Shown here piece by piece: positions 29,033-36,885 of a DNA stretch of 64,000 nucleotides. Numbering within the stretch: position 1 is the stretch's first letter; each line of letters opens with the position of its first letter. A program made the position numbers and the translations under genes. The notes below the pieces were generated by a model. It had not been told where the DNA came from. It ran no database searches and saw only the letters and a program-made list of their open reading frames with translations. This DNA is from Paraktedonobacter carboxidivorans (GTDB taxonomy: Bacteria > Chloroflexota > Ktedonobacteria > Ktedonobacterales > Ktedonobacteraceae), in contig JBEVTI010000007.1 in the NCBI GenBank assembly GCA_041156125.1, positions 123,500 through 187,499 of the forward strand, in the 5' to 3' direction.

Positions 29033-29422
29033 ATGCTTGCACGAGAAGAATTGTTGGGGCTTGCGCGCCAGGCGGCGGCGCGGGCACATTGTCCTTATTC
29101 CCATTTCAGGGTGGGCGCGGCTCTGGTAGCCGGGGAGCAGATTTTTACGGGCGTGAACATCGAGATTTCGAGCTATGGCCTGACGCTGTGCGCGGAACGC
29201 ACGGCTCTGGCTGCGGCGGTCTCAGCCGGCAGGGGTCCGATCACGCAACTGGCAGTGGCCTGCCTCGATGTCCCGGCGGAGGCGCCAGCCAGTGAGCGTA
29301 CACCCTGTGGAGCCTGTCGCCAGTGGCTGGCAGACCTTGCTCCCCAGGCCACAATTTACATCGATGGCATCCCCAACGATTTCACAGTTAACGATCTTTT
29401 GCCCTTTGCCTTCAAGCTATGA
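29033..29422 (+). CDS. cdd: Cytidine deaminase
   Basis: 129 aa, behind GGAGAAG. Homotetrameric zinc enzyme that converts cytidine or deoxycytidine to uridine for pyrimidine salvage. All active-site residues are present: Cys53 and Glu55 in LTLCAERT and Cys92/Cys95 in TPCGAC, plus the substrate loop HCPYSHFRVGAAL and NIEISSYG. Length is typical. It follows the two-TM gene by 146 bp with a hairpin between. Confidence 0.96.
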   Translation: MLAREELLGLARQAAARAHCPYSHFRVGAALVAGEQIFTGVNIEISSYGLTLCAERTALAAAVSAGRGPITQLAVACLDVPAEAPASERTPCGACRQWLADLAPQATIYIDGIPNDFTVNDLLPFAFKL

Positions 29423-29816
29423 CGGCTTCACAGCAAGGTCTACATAGAAGCAGGAAAAAAATTACACCCCAGACCCTTGACAAAGCGTCTACAGCTTGTG
29501 TACGCTATGATTCCTGGTGAAATTTTTTGTAGCGAGGTACGCTCAAAAGTACCTATTCTCCCGTATAGCTCTAGTACAGAAACAGCTTCATTGAAAGGAA
29601 GCTTGTATGCCAGTGAGCGCAGGGGTGCCAAATGGTATATTGAACGAGCGCGAGCTTTTACTACTCCCGCGTTCTCGCTTACATAGCTGTTTCTTCTATT
29701 CACTATGCGATAGCTTAACTTCTGCCTCTATCTCTCTCTCTCGCGACTGTTTCTACCCTAAACCAGCACTACCCCAGGATTGTATTCCCTTATCTGACCC
29801 AAAAGGAGACGTCGGC
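29423..29816. promoter_or_regulatory. long leader of the first carboxylate-amine ligase
   Basis: 394 bp without a gene. TTGACA at 29477-29482 is a consensus -35; 18 bp later is TACGCT (29501-29506), a poor -10. If this is the promoter, the leader is about 300 nt. I see no known riboswitch pattern in it. Confidence 0.35.
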
Positions 29817-30920
29817 ATGTCCTCGCAATTTACTCTTGGCATTGAAGAAGAATTTCAGATGGTTGATCGCCAGACTGGTCAACTCTGCCCCCACATCCTG
29901 ACAATTCTGGAAAAGGGTGGCCCGTATTTTGGCGATAAAATCAAGCCAGAGATGTTACAGTCAGCGGTGGAAATTGTCACAGGCATTTGTACGGATATTC
30001 CCTCAGCACGACGTGAATTACGAGAATTACGCCTGAGCTTACTTGATTTGCTGGCCAAAGATGACCTGGGCCTGATCAGCGCGGGCACACATCCCGAAGC
30101 ACTATGGCAAGAACAAATCTCGATGGATAACGAGCGTTATGTCGAATTGGAAGAGGATTTACAGGATATTGCTCGCTCAATTTTAATCTTTGGTCTGCAT
30201 GTCCACGTCGGCGTAGAAAGCCCGGAAAGCGCGGTGGAGATCATGAATTATGCGCGCAACTGGCTGCCTCACCTGCTAGCAATCTCAAGCAATTCACCTT
30301 TTTGGGGAAACCGCTTTACCGGAATTAAATCCTACCGCTCGGTAGTCTGGCGCCCCTTCCCGCGCAATGGCATTCCCGACACTTTCGCCAGTTGGAATGA
30401 GTTCGATGCCTATGTCCAGACGCTGATCCGCACCGGCTGTATCGATAATGGCAAAAAAATCTGGTGGGATATTCGCCCTCACCCTTTCTTCAATACTATC
30501 GAGTTCCGTATTTGCGATATGCCCGCGAGCTTTGACGATACCATCGCACTGGCCGCGCTCTGTCAGGCCCTGGTCGCTAAATTAGTCTGGCTTTCTAAGC
30601 ACGGCAACCCCGGCCATATTTTATCGCGTCCTCTGCTTGAAGAGAACAAATGGCGCGCCATGCGTTATGGTCTGGATGGAGAAATTCTAGACTTTGTGCG
30701 CAACCGTCGGCTCACGATGCGCGAATCGATCAGTGAACTGCTCGATTTCGTGGATGATGTGGTCGATGATCTGGGGTCGCGCCCTGAGATTAATTATCTG
30801 CGTCTCCTCCTGGACGACCCGTCAGGCACCGGCGCCGACCGCCAGATCGAGGTATATAAGCGCACAGGCAGTGTACACGCGGTTACTCAATATCTGATGG
30901 AGCAGACGCTCCAATTGTAG
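29817..30920 (+). CDS. YbdK-type carboxylate-amine ligase (GCS2 family), copy A
   Basis: 367 aa from ATG 29817, 8 nt after AAAGGAGA. Matches the glutamate-cysteine ligase GCS2/YbdK family: FTLGIEEEFQMVD at the N-terminus, SAGTHPEALW, LHVHVGVES, KSYRSVVWRPFPRNGIP and WWDIRPHPFFNTIEFRICDMP. Members join an amine to a carboxylate with ATP; E. coli YbdK has weak glutamate-cysteine ligase activity. The natural substrate here is unknown. It is the first of a tandem pair; copy B starts 244 bp downstream. Confidence 0.85.
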   Translation: MSSQFTLGIEEEFQMVDRQTGQLCPHILTILEKGGPYFGDKIKPEMLQSAVEIVTGICTDIPSARRELRELRLSLLDLLAKDDLGLISAGTHPEALWQEQISMDNERYVELEEDLQDIARSILIFGLHVHVGVESPESAVEIMNYARNWLPHLLAISSNSPFWGNRFTGIKSYRSVVWRPFPRNGIPDTFASWNEFDAYVQTLIRTGCIDNGKKIWWDIRPHPFFNTIEFRICDMPASFDDTIALAALCQALVAKLVWLSKHGNPGHILSRPLLEENKWRAMRYGLDGEILDFVRNRRLTMRESISELLDFVDDVVDDLGSRPEINYLRLLLDDPSGTGADRQIEVYKRTGSVHAVTQYLMEQTLQL

Positions 30921-31164
30921 TGGCAGATATCTTGCACCTGTGAAACAGGGTCCAGTCAAGCCGTTTTTCTCAAGCTTTCCGCGCCTTTTGTGCCAATCTG
31001 GCGAACCTCCGAAGCGCTTAGTCTCTGATCCATCTGGCACAGACCGCCAGTTCGCTGCCTTGTTCGCGCCGGGTATATGAAGACTGTCGCGCTCGCTCAA
31101 TCTGAGAAGAGCGCGCGTGCGCTAGATCGACAGGGAGGTGTCCCTAACGGGAGAAAGAGCTATT

Positions 31165-32394
31165 ATGAAATCAAAACGGTCAAGCGATTTTACGCTCGGC
31201 ATCGAGGAAGAGTTCCAGATGGTGGAGCGTGAAACAGGCCAGTTGTCCTCACGTATCCATGACATCTTACCCAAAGCTGCGCCACTTCTCGGTGAACAAC
31301 ATGTCAAAGCCGAAGTACAGCAATCAACCGTCGAACTGGTTTCTGATGTAATGCCAAATGTCGCGGCAGCCCGCCGCCAGATGGGCGAACTGCGAGCACG
31401 TCTGGCTCAAGTGCTGGCGGACGAAGGCCTGGCATTGATTAGCGCTGGCACTCATCCATACGCACTCTGGCACGAGCAAAAAACAACTGAGAATGAGCGT
31501 TACGCGGACCTGGAAGAGGAGTTTCAAGATGTCTCGCGCTCGATTCTGGTCTATGGGCTGCATATCCATGTAGGCATTGAGAATCCAGAACTGGCCATCG
31601 CGGTGATGAATCAGGTACGCTCCTGGCTGCCCCATCTGCTGGCTCTTTCAACCAATTCGCCATTATGGGAAGGGCGCCTGACTGGCCTGAAATCTTACCG
31701 CTCGGTAGTCTGGCAGCGCATCTTTCGCAGTGGCATCCCGGAGATATTTCCCTCGCGCCACGATTTCGAGCAATATATCGAGCGCCTGATCCAGGCTGGT
31801 CATATCGACGATGGTCGGCGCGTCTGGTGGGATATCCGTCCTCACGCGACCTATCCCACGCTGGAGTTTCGCATTTGTGATATGCCCGCGACCCTGGACG
31901 ACACGATCGCTCTGGCCGCGCTCTGTCAGGCCCTGGTCGCCAAGCTATCCTGGCTGCACCACCACCATCTGACTATGCATGTTCTGCCACGCTACTTTAT
32001 CGAGGAACACAAATGGTACGCCTCACGCTACGGCCTGGATGCCAGGGTCTTCGATTTCATACAGGGTCGCCATCTGACGATGCGCGAATCGATCAACGAA
32101 TTGCTTGACCTTGTCGATGATGTCCTTGATGACCTGGGTTGTCGCCGTGAAATCCTCTACTTGCGCACTCTGCTCAGTTCTCCTTCAGGTACCGGCGCTG
32201 ATCGCCAGATCAGCCTGTATCGGCAGACTGGCAATCTCGACGCTGTCACAAATTACCTGGTCCAGCAGACCATGCGCGGTATTAATCCGCCAGTGGTGGC
32301 CCCTGTAACTTCTCCTCTGCCTGTGCTGCTATCCACGCCACCACCTGCACTGCCCGCAGAACCTGTCTCAGCGCTGCCCCCAGTAGACTACTAA
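31165..32394 (+). CDS. YbdK-type carboxylate-amine ligase (GCS2 family), copy B
   Basis: 409 aa from ATG 31165, GGGAGAAAG before it. Clearly a paralogue of the previous gene: the same FTLGIEEEFQMVE start, LHIHVGIEN, KSYRSVVWQ, WWDIRPH and a nearly identical end of the catalytic part (PSGTGADRQI.LYRQTG). It differs by a Pro-rich tail of about 40 residues (PPVVAPVTSPLPVLL...) that copy A lacks. The two are probably the result of a tandem duplication and may form a mixed complex or use different substrates. Confidence 0.85.
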   Translation: MKSKRSSDFTLGIEEEFQMVERETGQLSSRIHDILPKAAPLLGEQHVKAEVQQSTVELVSDVMPNVAAARRQMGELRARLAQVLADEGLALISAGTHPYALWHEQKTTENERYADLEEEFQDVSRSILVYGLHIHVGIENPELAIAVMNQVRSWLPHLLALSTNSPLWEGRLTGLKSYRSVVWQRIFRSGIPEIFPSRHDFEQYIERLIQAGHIDDGRRVWWDIRPHATYPTLEFRICDMPATLDDTIALAALCQALVAKLSWLHHHHLTMHVLPRYFIEEHKWYASRYGLDARVFDFIQGRHLTMRESINELLDLVDDVLDDLGCRREILYLRTLLSSPSGTGADRQISLYRQTGNLDAVTNYLVQQTMRGINPPVVAPVTSPLPVLLSTPPPALPAEPVSALPPVDY

Positions 32395-32589
32395 GGAGCT
32401 AACCGCTCCAATATTAGTGGCGCAGACCTGGTACTGGCGCAACAGCAATGACGCTGTTGCGACCAGCCCGGGGCTGGTCGGCACTCTCACGGCTAGCTTT
32501 TGCTGGCAGATCCCTTTGGGGATCTACATTCCCCGCCAGAACGAGCGAAACGGGCAGCCTACTGCCCGTTTCGCTCGTTCTGGCGGGTC
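32395..32589. repeat. array of consecutive hairpins
   Basis: Directly after the stop of ligase copy B come: GGAGC-taacc-GCTCC (32395-32409), GCAACAGC-n6-GCTGTTGC (32439-32460), GACCAGCCC-g-GGGCTGGTC (32461-32479), AGATCCC-n4-GGGATCT (32508-32525) and a perfect 26-bp-arm hairpin (32532-32557 / 32562-32587) with loop CCTA. The next palindrome follows 2 bp later. Confidence 0.8.
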
Positions 32590-32685
32590 CAGGGAGTGTG
32601 GAAAGATGGGCACCGCGGTGCCCATCTTTCCACACTCCCTGTTTTTCTCAGGGTGGGCGGGGGAAAAGACTTGTGAGAAACCCTG
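32590..32685 (+). repeat. MITE-like palindromic element, copy 2 (right part)
   Basis: Perfect loopless palindrome with 26-bp arms (32590-32615, 32616-32641), then TTTTTCTCAGGGTGGGCGG and the end GACTTGTGAGAAACCCTG (32668-32685), which is the exact reverse complement of the left end of the copy at 63877. The expected left flank is missing; a different palindrome abuts it instead. Confidence 0.75.
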
Positions 32686-32704
32686 TGCCACAAGTAACTG
32701 AAAT

Positions 32705-32733
32705 TTGTAAACAGTAGTACAGCATGGTATACT
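32705..32733 (+). promoter_or_regulatory. promoter of the transglutaminase-like/FHA genes
   Basis: TTGTAA (32705-32710), 17-bp spacer, TATACT (32728-32733) preceded by TGG, an extended -10. The leader would be about 55 nt. Confidence 0.65.
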
Positions 32734-32793
32734 GAACGATGAAATTTCCTCAAGGGGAGAGGCACGTCGTAAACGTTCCGGGACGGCAAAGAC

Positions 32794-33879
32794 ATGCGCA
32801 ATAAACTGGTAGTGCTCATCCTTATTCTGACCTTGCTGGTCGGGCTGGCGGCGGGATATGTTGTAAATGGGCTAAATGCTTACGCGCGCTACCAGCAAGG
32901 CAGTGTCGCTAATCAAGAACATTGTGGGGGCCAGGCGCCAGTGCATATCTGCGTCAAAACGCCGCTCGATACGTTTAGTGCCTACTATCCCTCGTACCTG
33001 GCAAACCATACAACCCTATTCGATGTCAATTATAGTAGCACTAATGCGCTGACATTGTTAGTGAGCGTGAGTATTCAAGATTTTAGCCTGGTAGAAACAC
33101 ATACAGTTAACGCGACGGCGAAAGCGCAGACAACAAGCTTTATTCCACCATTACTCAACAGCCAGATTTTACGTAAGTGGACAGCGGAAAGCAATGCCCT
33201 GGTACATGTGCATGTGACTGATACCGCTCGTCATGATTATTACCTTAACGATAGCCCGCTGTTAATCCATTCCCGCTGGCTGATGCAATGGGTGGCAAAT
33301 AATCGCCTGCTGATAGCAGCCTGGGTGACGCCGAACGATCCCGCGATCGCGCAACTTGTGACCAACGCGGCTAACCACCTGGCGATCCAACCGACACCCG
33401 CACCCATAGCGATGATTGGCTATACAAAAGCCTCGCAGCGGGCGGTGCGCGACCAGGTAGATGCGATCTTTGACGCTTTACGCCTGGATTACCAGATTCA
33501 CTATGTTCAGGAAAGTGTGCCATATAGCGGACCAGGCGGGAGCGGCCTGGCGACACAGCGTGTTAAGCTGCCGACAGAGGTACTACAGCAGCAGAGTGGT
33601 ATGTGTGTGGAACTAACCCTGCTGCTGGCGGCGGCGGCGGAGAGCATTGGTTTACACGCCGAAATTGTGATTATTCCCGGTCACGCCTTTCTAGGGGTAG
33701 CAACCAAAGCCGATAATAGCCACTTTGAGTACTGGGATGCAGTGCAAGTCAATAATCGGGTGGCGGGCGATTCCGCTAATATCGCGACTGATAGCGAGTA
33801 TCAGCAAAACGTGAAGCAACTGGTAGATACCATTCTGATCGCTAACGCGCGCCAGCAGGGTATTGGTCCAATGCTCTAG
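32794..33879 (+). CDS. membrane-anchored transglutaminase-like protein
   Basis: 361 aa. An N-terminal TM anchor or signal (LVVLILILTLLVGLAAGYVV, about 5-24) puts the rest outside the membrane. A C-terminal transglutaminase-like (papain-fold) region carries the triad pattern: Cys in QQSGMCVELTLL, His in IIPGHAFLGV and Asp in YWDAVQV. The middle (about 40-190) is a beta-rich part with no recognised family. Ribosome-binding site is weak. The next gene, an FHA protein, starts almost immediately and is surely co-transcribed. Protease, amidase or cross-linking activity are all possible. Confidence 0.78.
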   Translation: MRNKLVVLILILTLLVGLAAGYVVNGLNAYARYQQGSVANQEHCGGQAPVHICVKTPLDTFSAYYPSYLANHTTLFDVNYSSTNALTLLVSVSIQDFSLVETHTVNATAKAQTTSFIPPLLNSQILRKWTAESNALVHVHVTDTARHDYYLNDSPLLIHSRWLMQWVANNRLLIAAWVTPNDPAIAQLVTNAANHLAIQPTPAPIAMIGYTKASQRAVRDQVDAIFDALRLDYQIHYVQESVPYSGPGGSGLATQRVKLPTEVLQQQSGMCVELTLLLAAAAESIGLHAEIVIIPGHAFLGVATKADNSHFEYWDAVQVNNRVAGDSANIATDSEYQQNVKQLVDTILIANARQQGIGPML

Positions 33880-33959
33880 CACTGGGGGGTGAGACTACGA
33901 ATACTATCGATTTTCCTACCTGGTTCAGCTACGGCTGCTATGGTGGTCTGGCCTGCTGT

Positions 33960-35303
33960 ATGCTCGCTATCGCGGTCAACGCGCTTTATACAACCTTGCA
34001 CAGACGCGGCACAACCCGGCAACTTGCCAGAGCTATCGTCTCTGCGGTCGTTTCCGCTCTATTACTCTTGCCAGCGCTTCTGTGGTACAATTTGCGCTTT
34101 AACGCGGATCAGGCGGCACTTTCAGGGCTAGAGATTGGGCTGGTGCTGGTCTACGTGGTCCTCTGTGGCTGGGTTGCTCCCCTGGGAGTTACCGTTGCCT
34201 ATTGCCTGTTTACTAGGCCGCGCGATTCTAATACCGCCGGGCGTTTAGAGGGCCAGCACAAAACGACTTCACCAGCCAGGGCTGTGACGAGCGAAGCACA
34301 GCCGCCACGCCACCAACCGGGGGTACCCGCGCCCTTTGTCTACAGCGCCGATAAGCCCTGGGGCTGGCTGGTCTACCGCAATGGTAAATTTAACGGCCAG
34401 GAGCTGGCGCTCAAACGCTCGATTATTTCGATTGGCCGCGAAGAGGATAATGAGGTCTGGTTGGACGATGACACTATCTCGCGTTATCACGCCGAACTGG
34501 CCTGGGATAACGGCCAGGTCTATGTCACTGATAATGATAGTCTGAATGGGGTACTCCTCAACGGACGGCGCATTCGTACCTCTTTGCCAATCAAAGATAG
34601 CGATGAATTAGAAATTGGCGGTCACCGCTTTATCCTCAAACATGCACAGAGCAATCAGGACGAACTGTCCGATCCTTTGCTCCCCCAGATACGCCGCATA
34701 GAGCAACATAGGAGCACGCCTGGCGCGTCCTCCGCTGGTGAGACAGGCCTCAAACAGCCGGCTAAACCGACTACTGCCTTGAGCTACAAAGAGGCGAGCA
34801 ACATTCCCGAGCAGCCTGTGCCTATCTCCAGCCTCGGAAAAAGCGCGGACATTTCCGCGCTTGAAACCATACAACTCTTTAAAAGAACGCCTCTGCCAGA
34901 ACGCCCGCCTGGTCTGTGCCTCGTTCGCAGCGGTGAGATGGCCGGGCGCAGCTTTCTGCTGGACCGTGGTCGGCTGACTCTTGGACGAAGCTTTGAGAAT
35001 GACATCATTATTCCTGATGCCTCAATCTCGCGTATCCATATCCAATTCTCGCGCCAGCCCGAAGGCGATTATGTATACGATCAAACCAGTCGCAATGGCA
35101 GTACTATTAATGGCCAGCCTCTGCAAGCGCCTTATCTTTTGCGCGAGGGCGACACTATCGTTGTGGGCGATGTACGCCTGGAATATACCCTGCTCGCGGA
35201 AGCGCAGAACACGCCTATGCTACCTACTTCATCCTTGCCAGCCGAGGCTCCGCTGAGTTTGCCATTTTCCTTGCGCCTGCCCAGCAAAATCAAAGAAGAA
35301 TAA
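33960..35303 (+). CDS. membrane protein with two FHA domains
   Basis: 447 aa from the first ATG, but the frame is open for at least 26 more codons upstream and these add a sensible start to the first TM helix (WFSYGCYGGLACCMLAIAVNAL). The true start may be a non-AUG codon near 33882-33900, just after the previous stop and a GGGGGGTGAG site. Then come a second TM pair (about 25-75), a Pro-rich linker, FHA 1 (about 125-225, SIGREEDNEVWLDDDTISRYHAEL), a linker, and FHA 2 (about 315-420, LGRSFENDIIIPDASISRIH... NGSTING). Both have the phosphothreonine-binding Arg, Ser and Asn. Likely a docking protein for a Ser/Thr kinase pathway, working with the transglutaminase-like protein. Confidence 0.8.
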   Translation: MLAIAVNALYTTLHRRGTTRQLARAIVSAVVSALLLLPALLWYNLRFNADQAALSGLEIGLVLVYVVLCGWVAPLGVTVAYCLFTRPRDSNTAGRLEGQHKTTSPARAVTSEAQPPRHQPGVPAPFVYSADKPWGWLVYRNGKFNGQELALKRSIISIGREEDNEVWLDDDTISRYHAELAWDNGQVYVTDNDSLNGVLLNGRRIRTSLPIKDSDELEIGGHRFILKHAQSNQDELSDPLLPQIRRIEQHRSTPGASSAGETGLKQPAKPTTALSYKEASNIPEQPVPISSLGKSADISALETIQLFKRTPLPERPPGLCLVRSGEMAGRSFLLDRGRLTLGRSFENDIIIPDASISRIHIQFSRQPEGDYVYDQTSRNGSTINGQPLQAPYLLREGDTIVVGDVRLEYTLLAEAQNTPMLPTSSLPAEAPLSLPFSLRLPSKIKEE

Positions 35304-35308
35304 ATCTT

Positions 35309-36088
35309 TCACCATTCAACGTGCGCGTCTCTGAGAGCCGTGAGGGAAAGAACAGGGCGCCCATGGCCGGGATAGAGGTAATAGACCTGAAGGGAGCGCA
35401 AAACGTCAAGCGTGGCCTCTAAATGACCACGATTGATACTGCCACGTACCAGAGCGGCTCCGCCTTCGACGGTCACAATGGTATCGCCACAGAGCAATTC
35501 ATAGCTAAAGGGATTATACAGACACATACTCTCCGGGGTGCGACCAGGGCTGGCGATGATCCGCCAGTCAAGATGAGCGGGCAGGCCAGCACTATCCTCC
35601 AGCCAGAAATCGATCATGCGCGCCTGGCGCTCGTAGTTGGGATGAAAAAGGTCCAGATGGTACAAAATACCCGGCCTGTTATGCTGGCCGAGTATCAGGT
35701 TAAATAAATAATTTACCCTGGCCGATTTTTGCTCATCCAGTTGCAAGTCTTCGCCATGCCATTTCTGAATCAGATAGCGCGCCAGGATCGACGCGGCGAT
35801 AGGGGCATGAGAAACCTGGCGTAGTGCCTCAACACCAGATGTATAGTCAGGGTGTAATTGCGTCAAGACAATCAGATCGATATCCGCAGGCGAACGGCCC
35901 AGAAAGTGCTCGAGATAATCGAGCGTCAGACGCACATTCAGCATAGAGCCAGGGTCTACCACAATCAAACGTCCATCATCTATCACATAAGTATTAGTCA
36001 TCGAGAAACGGTCGGTGATGTTATGGACATGGCGCGGCCTCTGGACAAGTGGCGGCAATGATGCCTGCTTTTCTACTATAGCATCCAA
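35309..36088 (-). CDS. metallo-beta-lactamase fold protein with missing metal ligands
   Basis: 259 aa from a TTG at 36088, 5 nt after GGAGGG; the longer ATG frame has no ribosome-binding site. The fold is clear (NTYVIDDGRLIVVDPG at 32-47, DLIVLTQLHPDYTSG, LLCGDTIV, YLYPGHGRPV). The metal motif HxHxDH reads Q77-L-H79-P-D81-Y82, and the usual GHTPGS is GRTPES (Arg183). Three of the usual metal-binding His are thus replaced. Either it binds one metal or it is not a hydrolase. Its stop lies 5 bp from the stop of the convergent FHA gene. Confidence 0.82.
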   Translation of the reverse strand: MDAIVEKQASLPPLVQRPRHVHNITDRFSMTNTYVIDDGRLIVVDPGSMLNVRLTLDYLEHFLGRSPADIDLIVLTQLHPDYTSGVEALRQVSHAPIAASILARYLIQKWHGEDLQLDEQKSARVNYLFNLILGQHNRPGILYHLDLFHPNYERQARMIDFWLEDSAGLPAHLDWRIIASPGRTPESMCLYNPFSYELLCGDTIVTVEGGAALVRGSINRGHLEATLDVLRSLQVYYLYPGHGRPVLSLTALRDAHVEW

Positions 36089-36422
36089 TCTGGCCCTCCG
36101 CAATCGTGACAGGCTGCATACCACGCTGACGCAGGTAAGCAAAGTTATTCCTCCGCGATCTGGCACTTCCAGTACACACGCTCACCAGATCTCTTCTGGG
36201 AAGAAGGAAAGTCACAAGGGCATCTCGCCTTTAGCCTGGAAAACAACTACTTCCGCAGGAATATGCCCTGTGTACTCTCTTGCGCCTATCTCTGGAGTTT
36301 CTGCATAAGCAAAGGAAAACGGTCTGACGCCGTTATGCCCGGTCGGCATAGAGCAGAGACTACTCAATCACGTCCTTATCGTATCACCGTTGGTCAAGTA
36401 CATATCATTATGCATAAACTGT
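36089..36422. other. gene-free spacer with left direct repeat
   Basis: No gene is supported. The right end, ATAAACTGT at 36414-36422, is repeated exactly at 36588-36596 and flanks the inserted element between them. Confidence 0.5.
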
Positions 36423-36587
36423 CAGGGTTTCTCAAACAAAAGTGGGGTTAGAGCGGGAGTGCAAAGGGCGGCAGCCTTCTGCCGGAGTCGCCGTCCCTGG
36501 GGGAGACAATAGGCGAAAGGGCAAGGTGTCCTCGCAAACCTCTCTCTTCTAGTGGGCAGGAGCAGAAAAGACTTTTGAAAAACCCCG
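36423..36587. repeat. MITE-like element, copy 3, with 9-bp target duplication
   Basis: 165 bp between two ATAAACTGT repeats. Ends CAGGGTTTCTCAAA and, inverted, CGGGGTTTTTCAAA (12 of 14 match). The interior includes CGGCAG-cctt-CTGCCG (36469-36484) and the block AGCAGAAAAGACTTTTGA that is shared, inverted, with 48541-48570. No open frame inside. Confidence 0.75.
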
Positions 36588-36605
36588 ATAAACTGTCCTG
36601 GGCAG

Positions 36606-36634
36606 TTACTTTTTTCAGAGGAGTATGTTACAAT
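36606..36634 (+). promoter_or_regulatory. promoter of the zinc-ribbon RGG gene
   Basis: TGTTACAAT (36626-36634 region, extended -10) with a weak -35 TTACTT 17 bp upstream. It lies 10 bp past the MITE-like element and gives a leader of about 245 nt. Confidence 0.5.
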
Positions 36635-36640
36635 AATTGT

Positions 36641-36885
36641 GTGGTTTTGAAGAAGGTAAGTCGTACCCGAGCCCCGGTTTCGCTTCGCCATCGGTATCAG
36701 GGACACAGCTGCCTGGCTACTTAAGCAATTCATAACCATGCCCAGTCCTTCGGTATACGCAGGTTCAGGCGCTAACTCAGGCTTCAAACTGATATTGTTC
36801 GCACGGTCTCACCCGGCGACTCGCACCCTCTATCCAAATCGATTGTTGTGGCGAAGCGAAAGTCAAAGAAGAGGAAATACTACTC
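36641..36885 (+). promoter_or_regulatory. long leader of the zinc-ribbon RGG gene
   Basis: About 245 nt of likely untranslated RNA with pairing segments such as CCGAGCCCCGG and CATCGGTATC. I do not recognise a known riboswitch. A regulatory leader of the cold-shock kind is possible. Confidence 0.3.

Noticed and set aside
29560..29660. AGGGGTGCC-like stretch in the ligase leader, considered as a T-box
   Set aside because: The conserved AGGGTGGnACCGCG core is not present and no terminator/antiterminator pair is visible.
30822..31100. 92-codon minus-strand frame between the two ligase genes
   Set aside because: Overlaps the end of copy A, has no ribosome-binding site and no recognisable domain.
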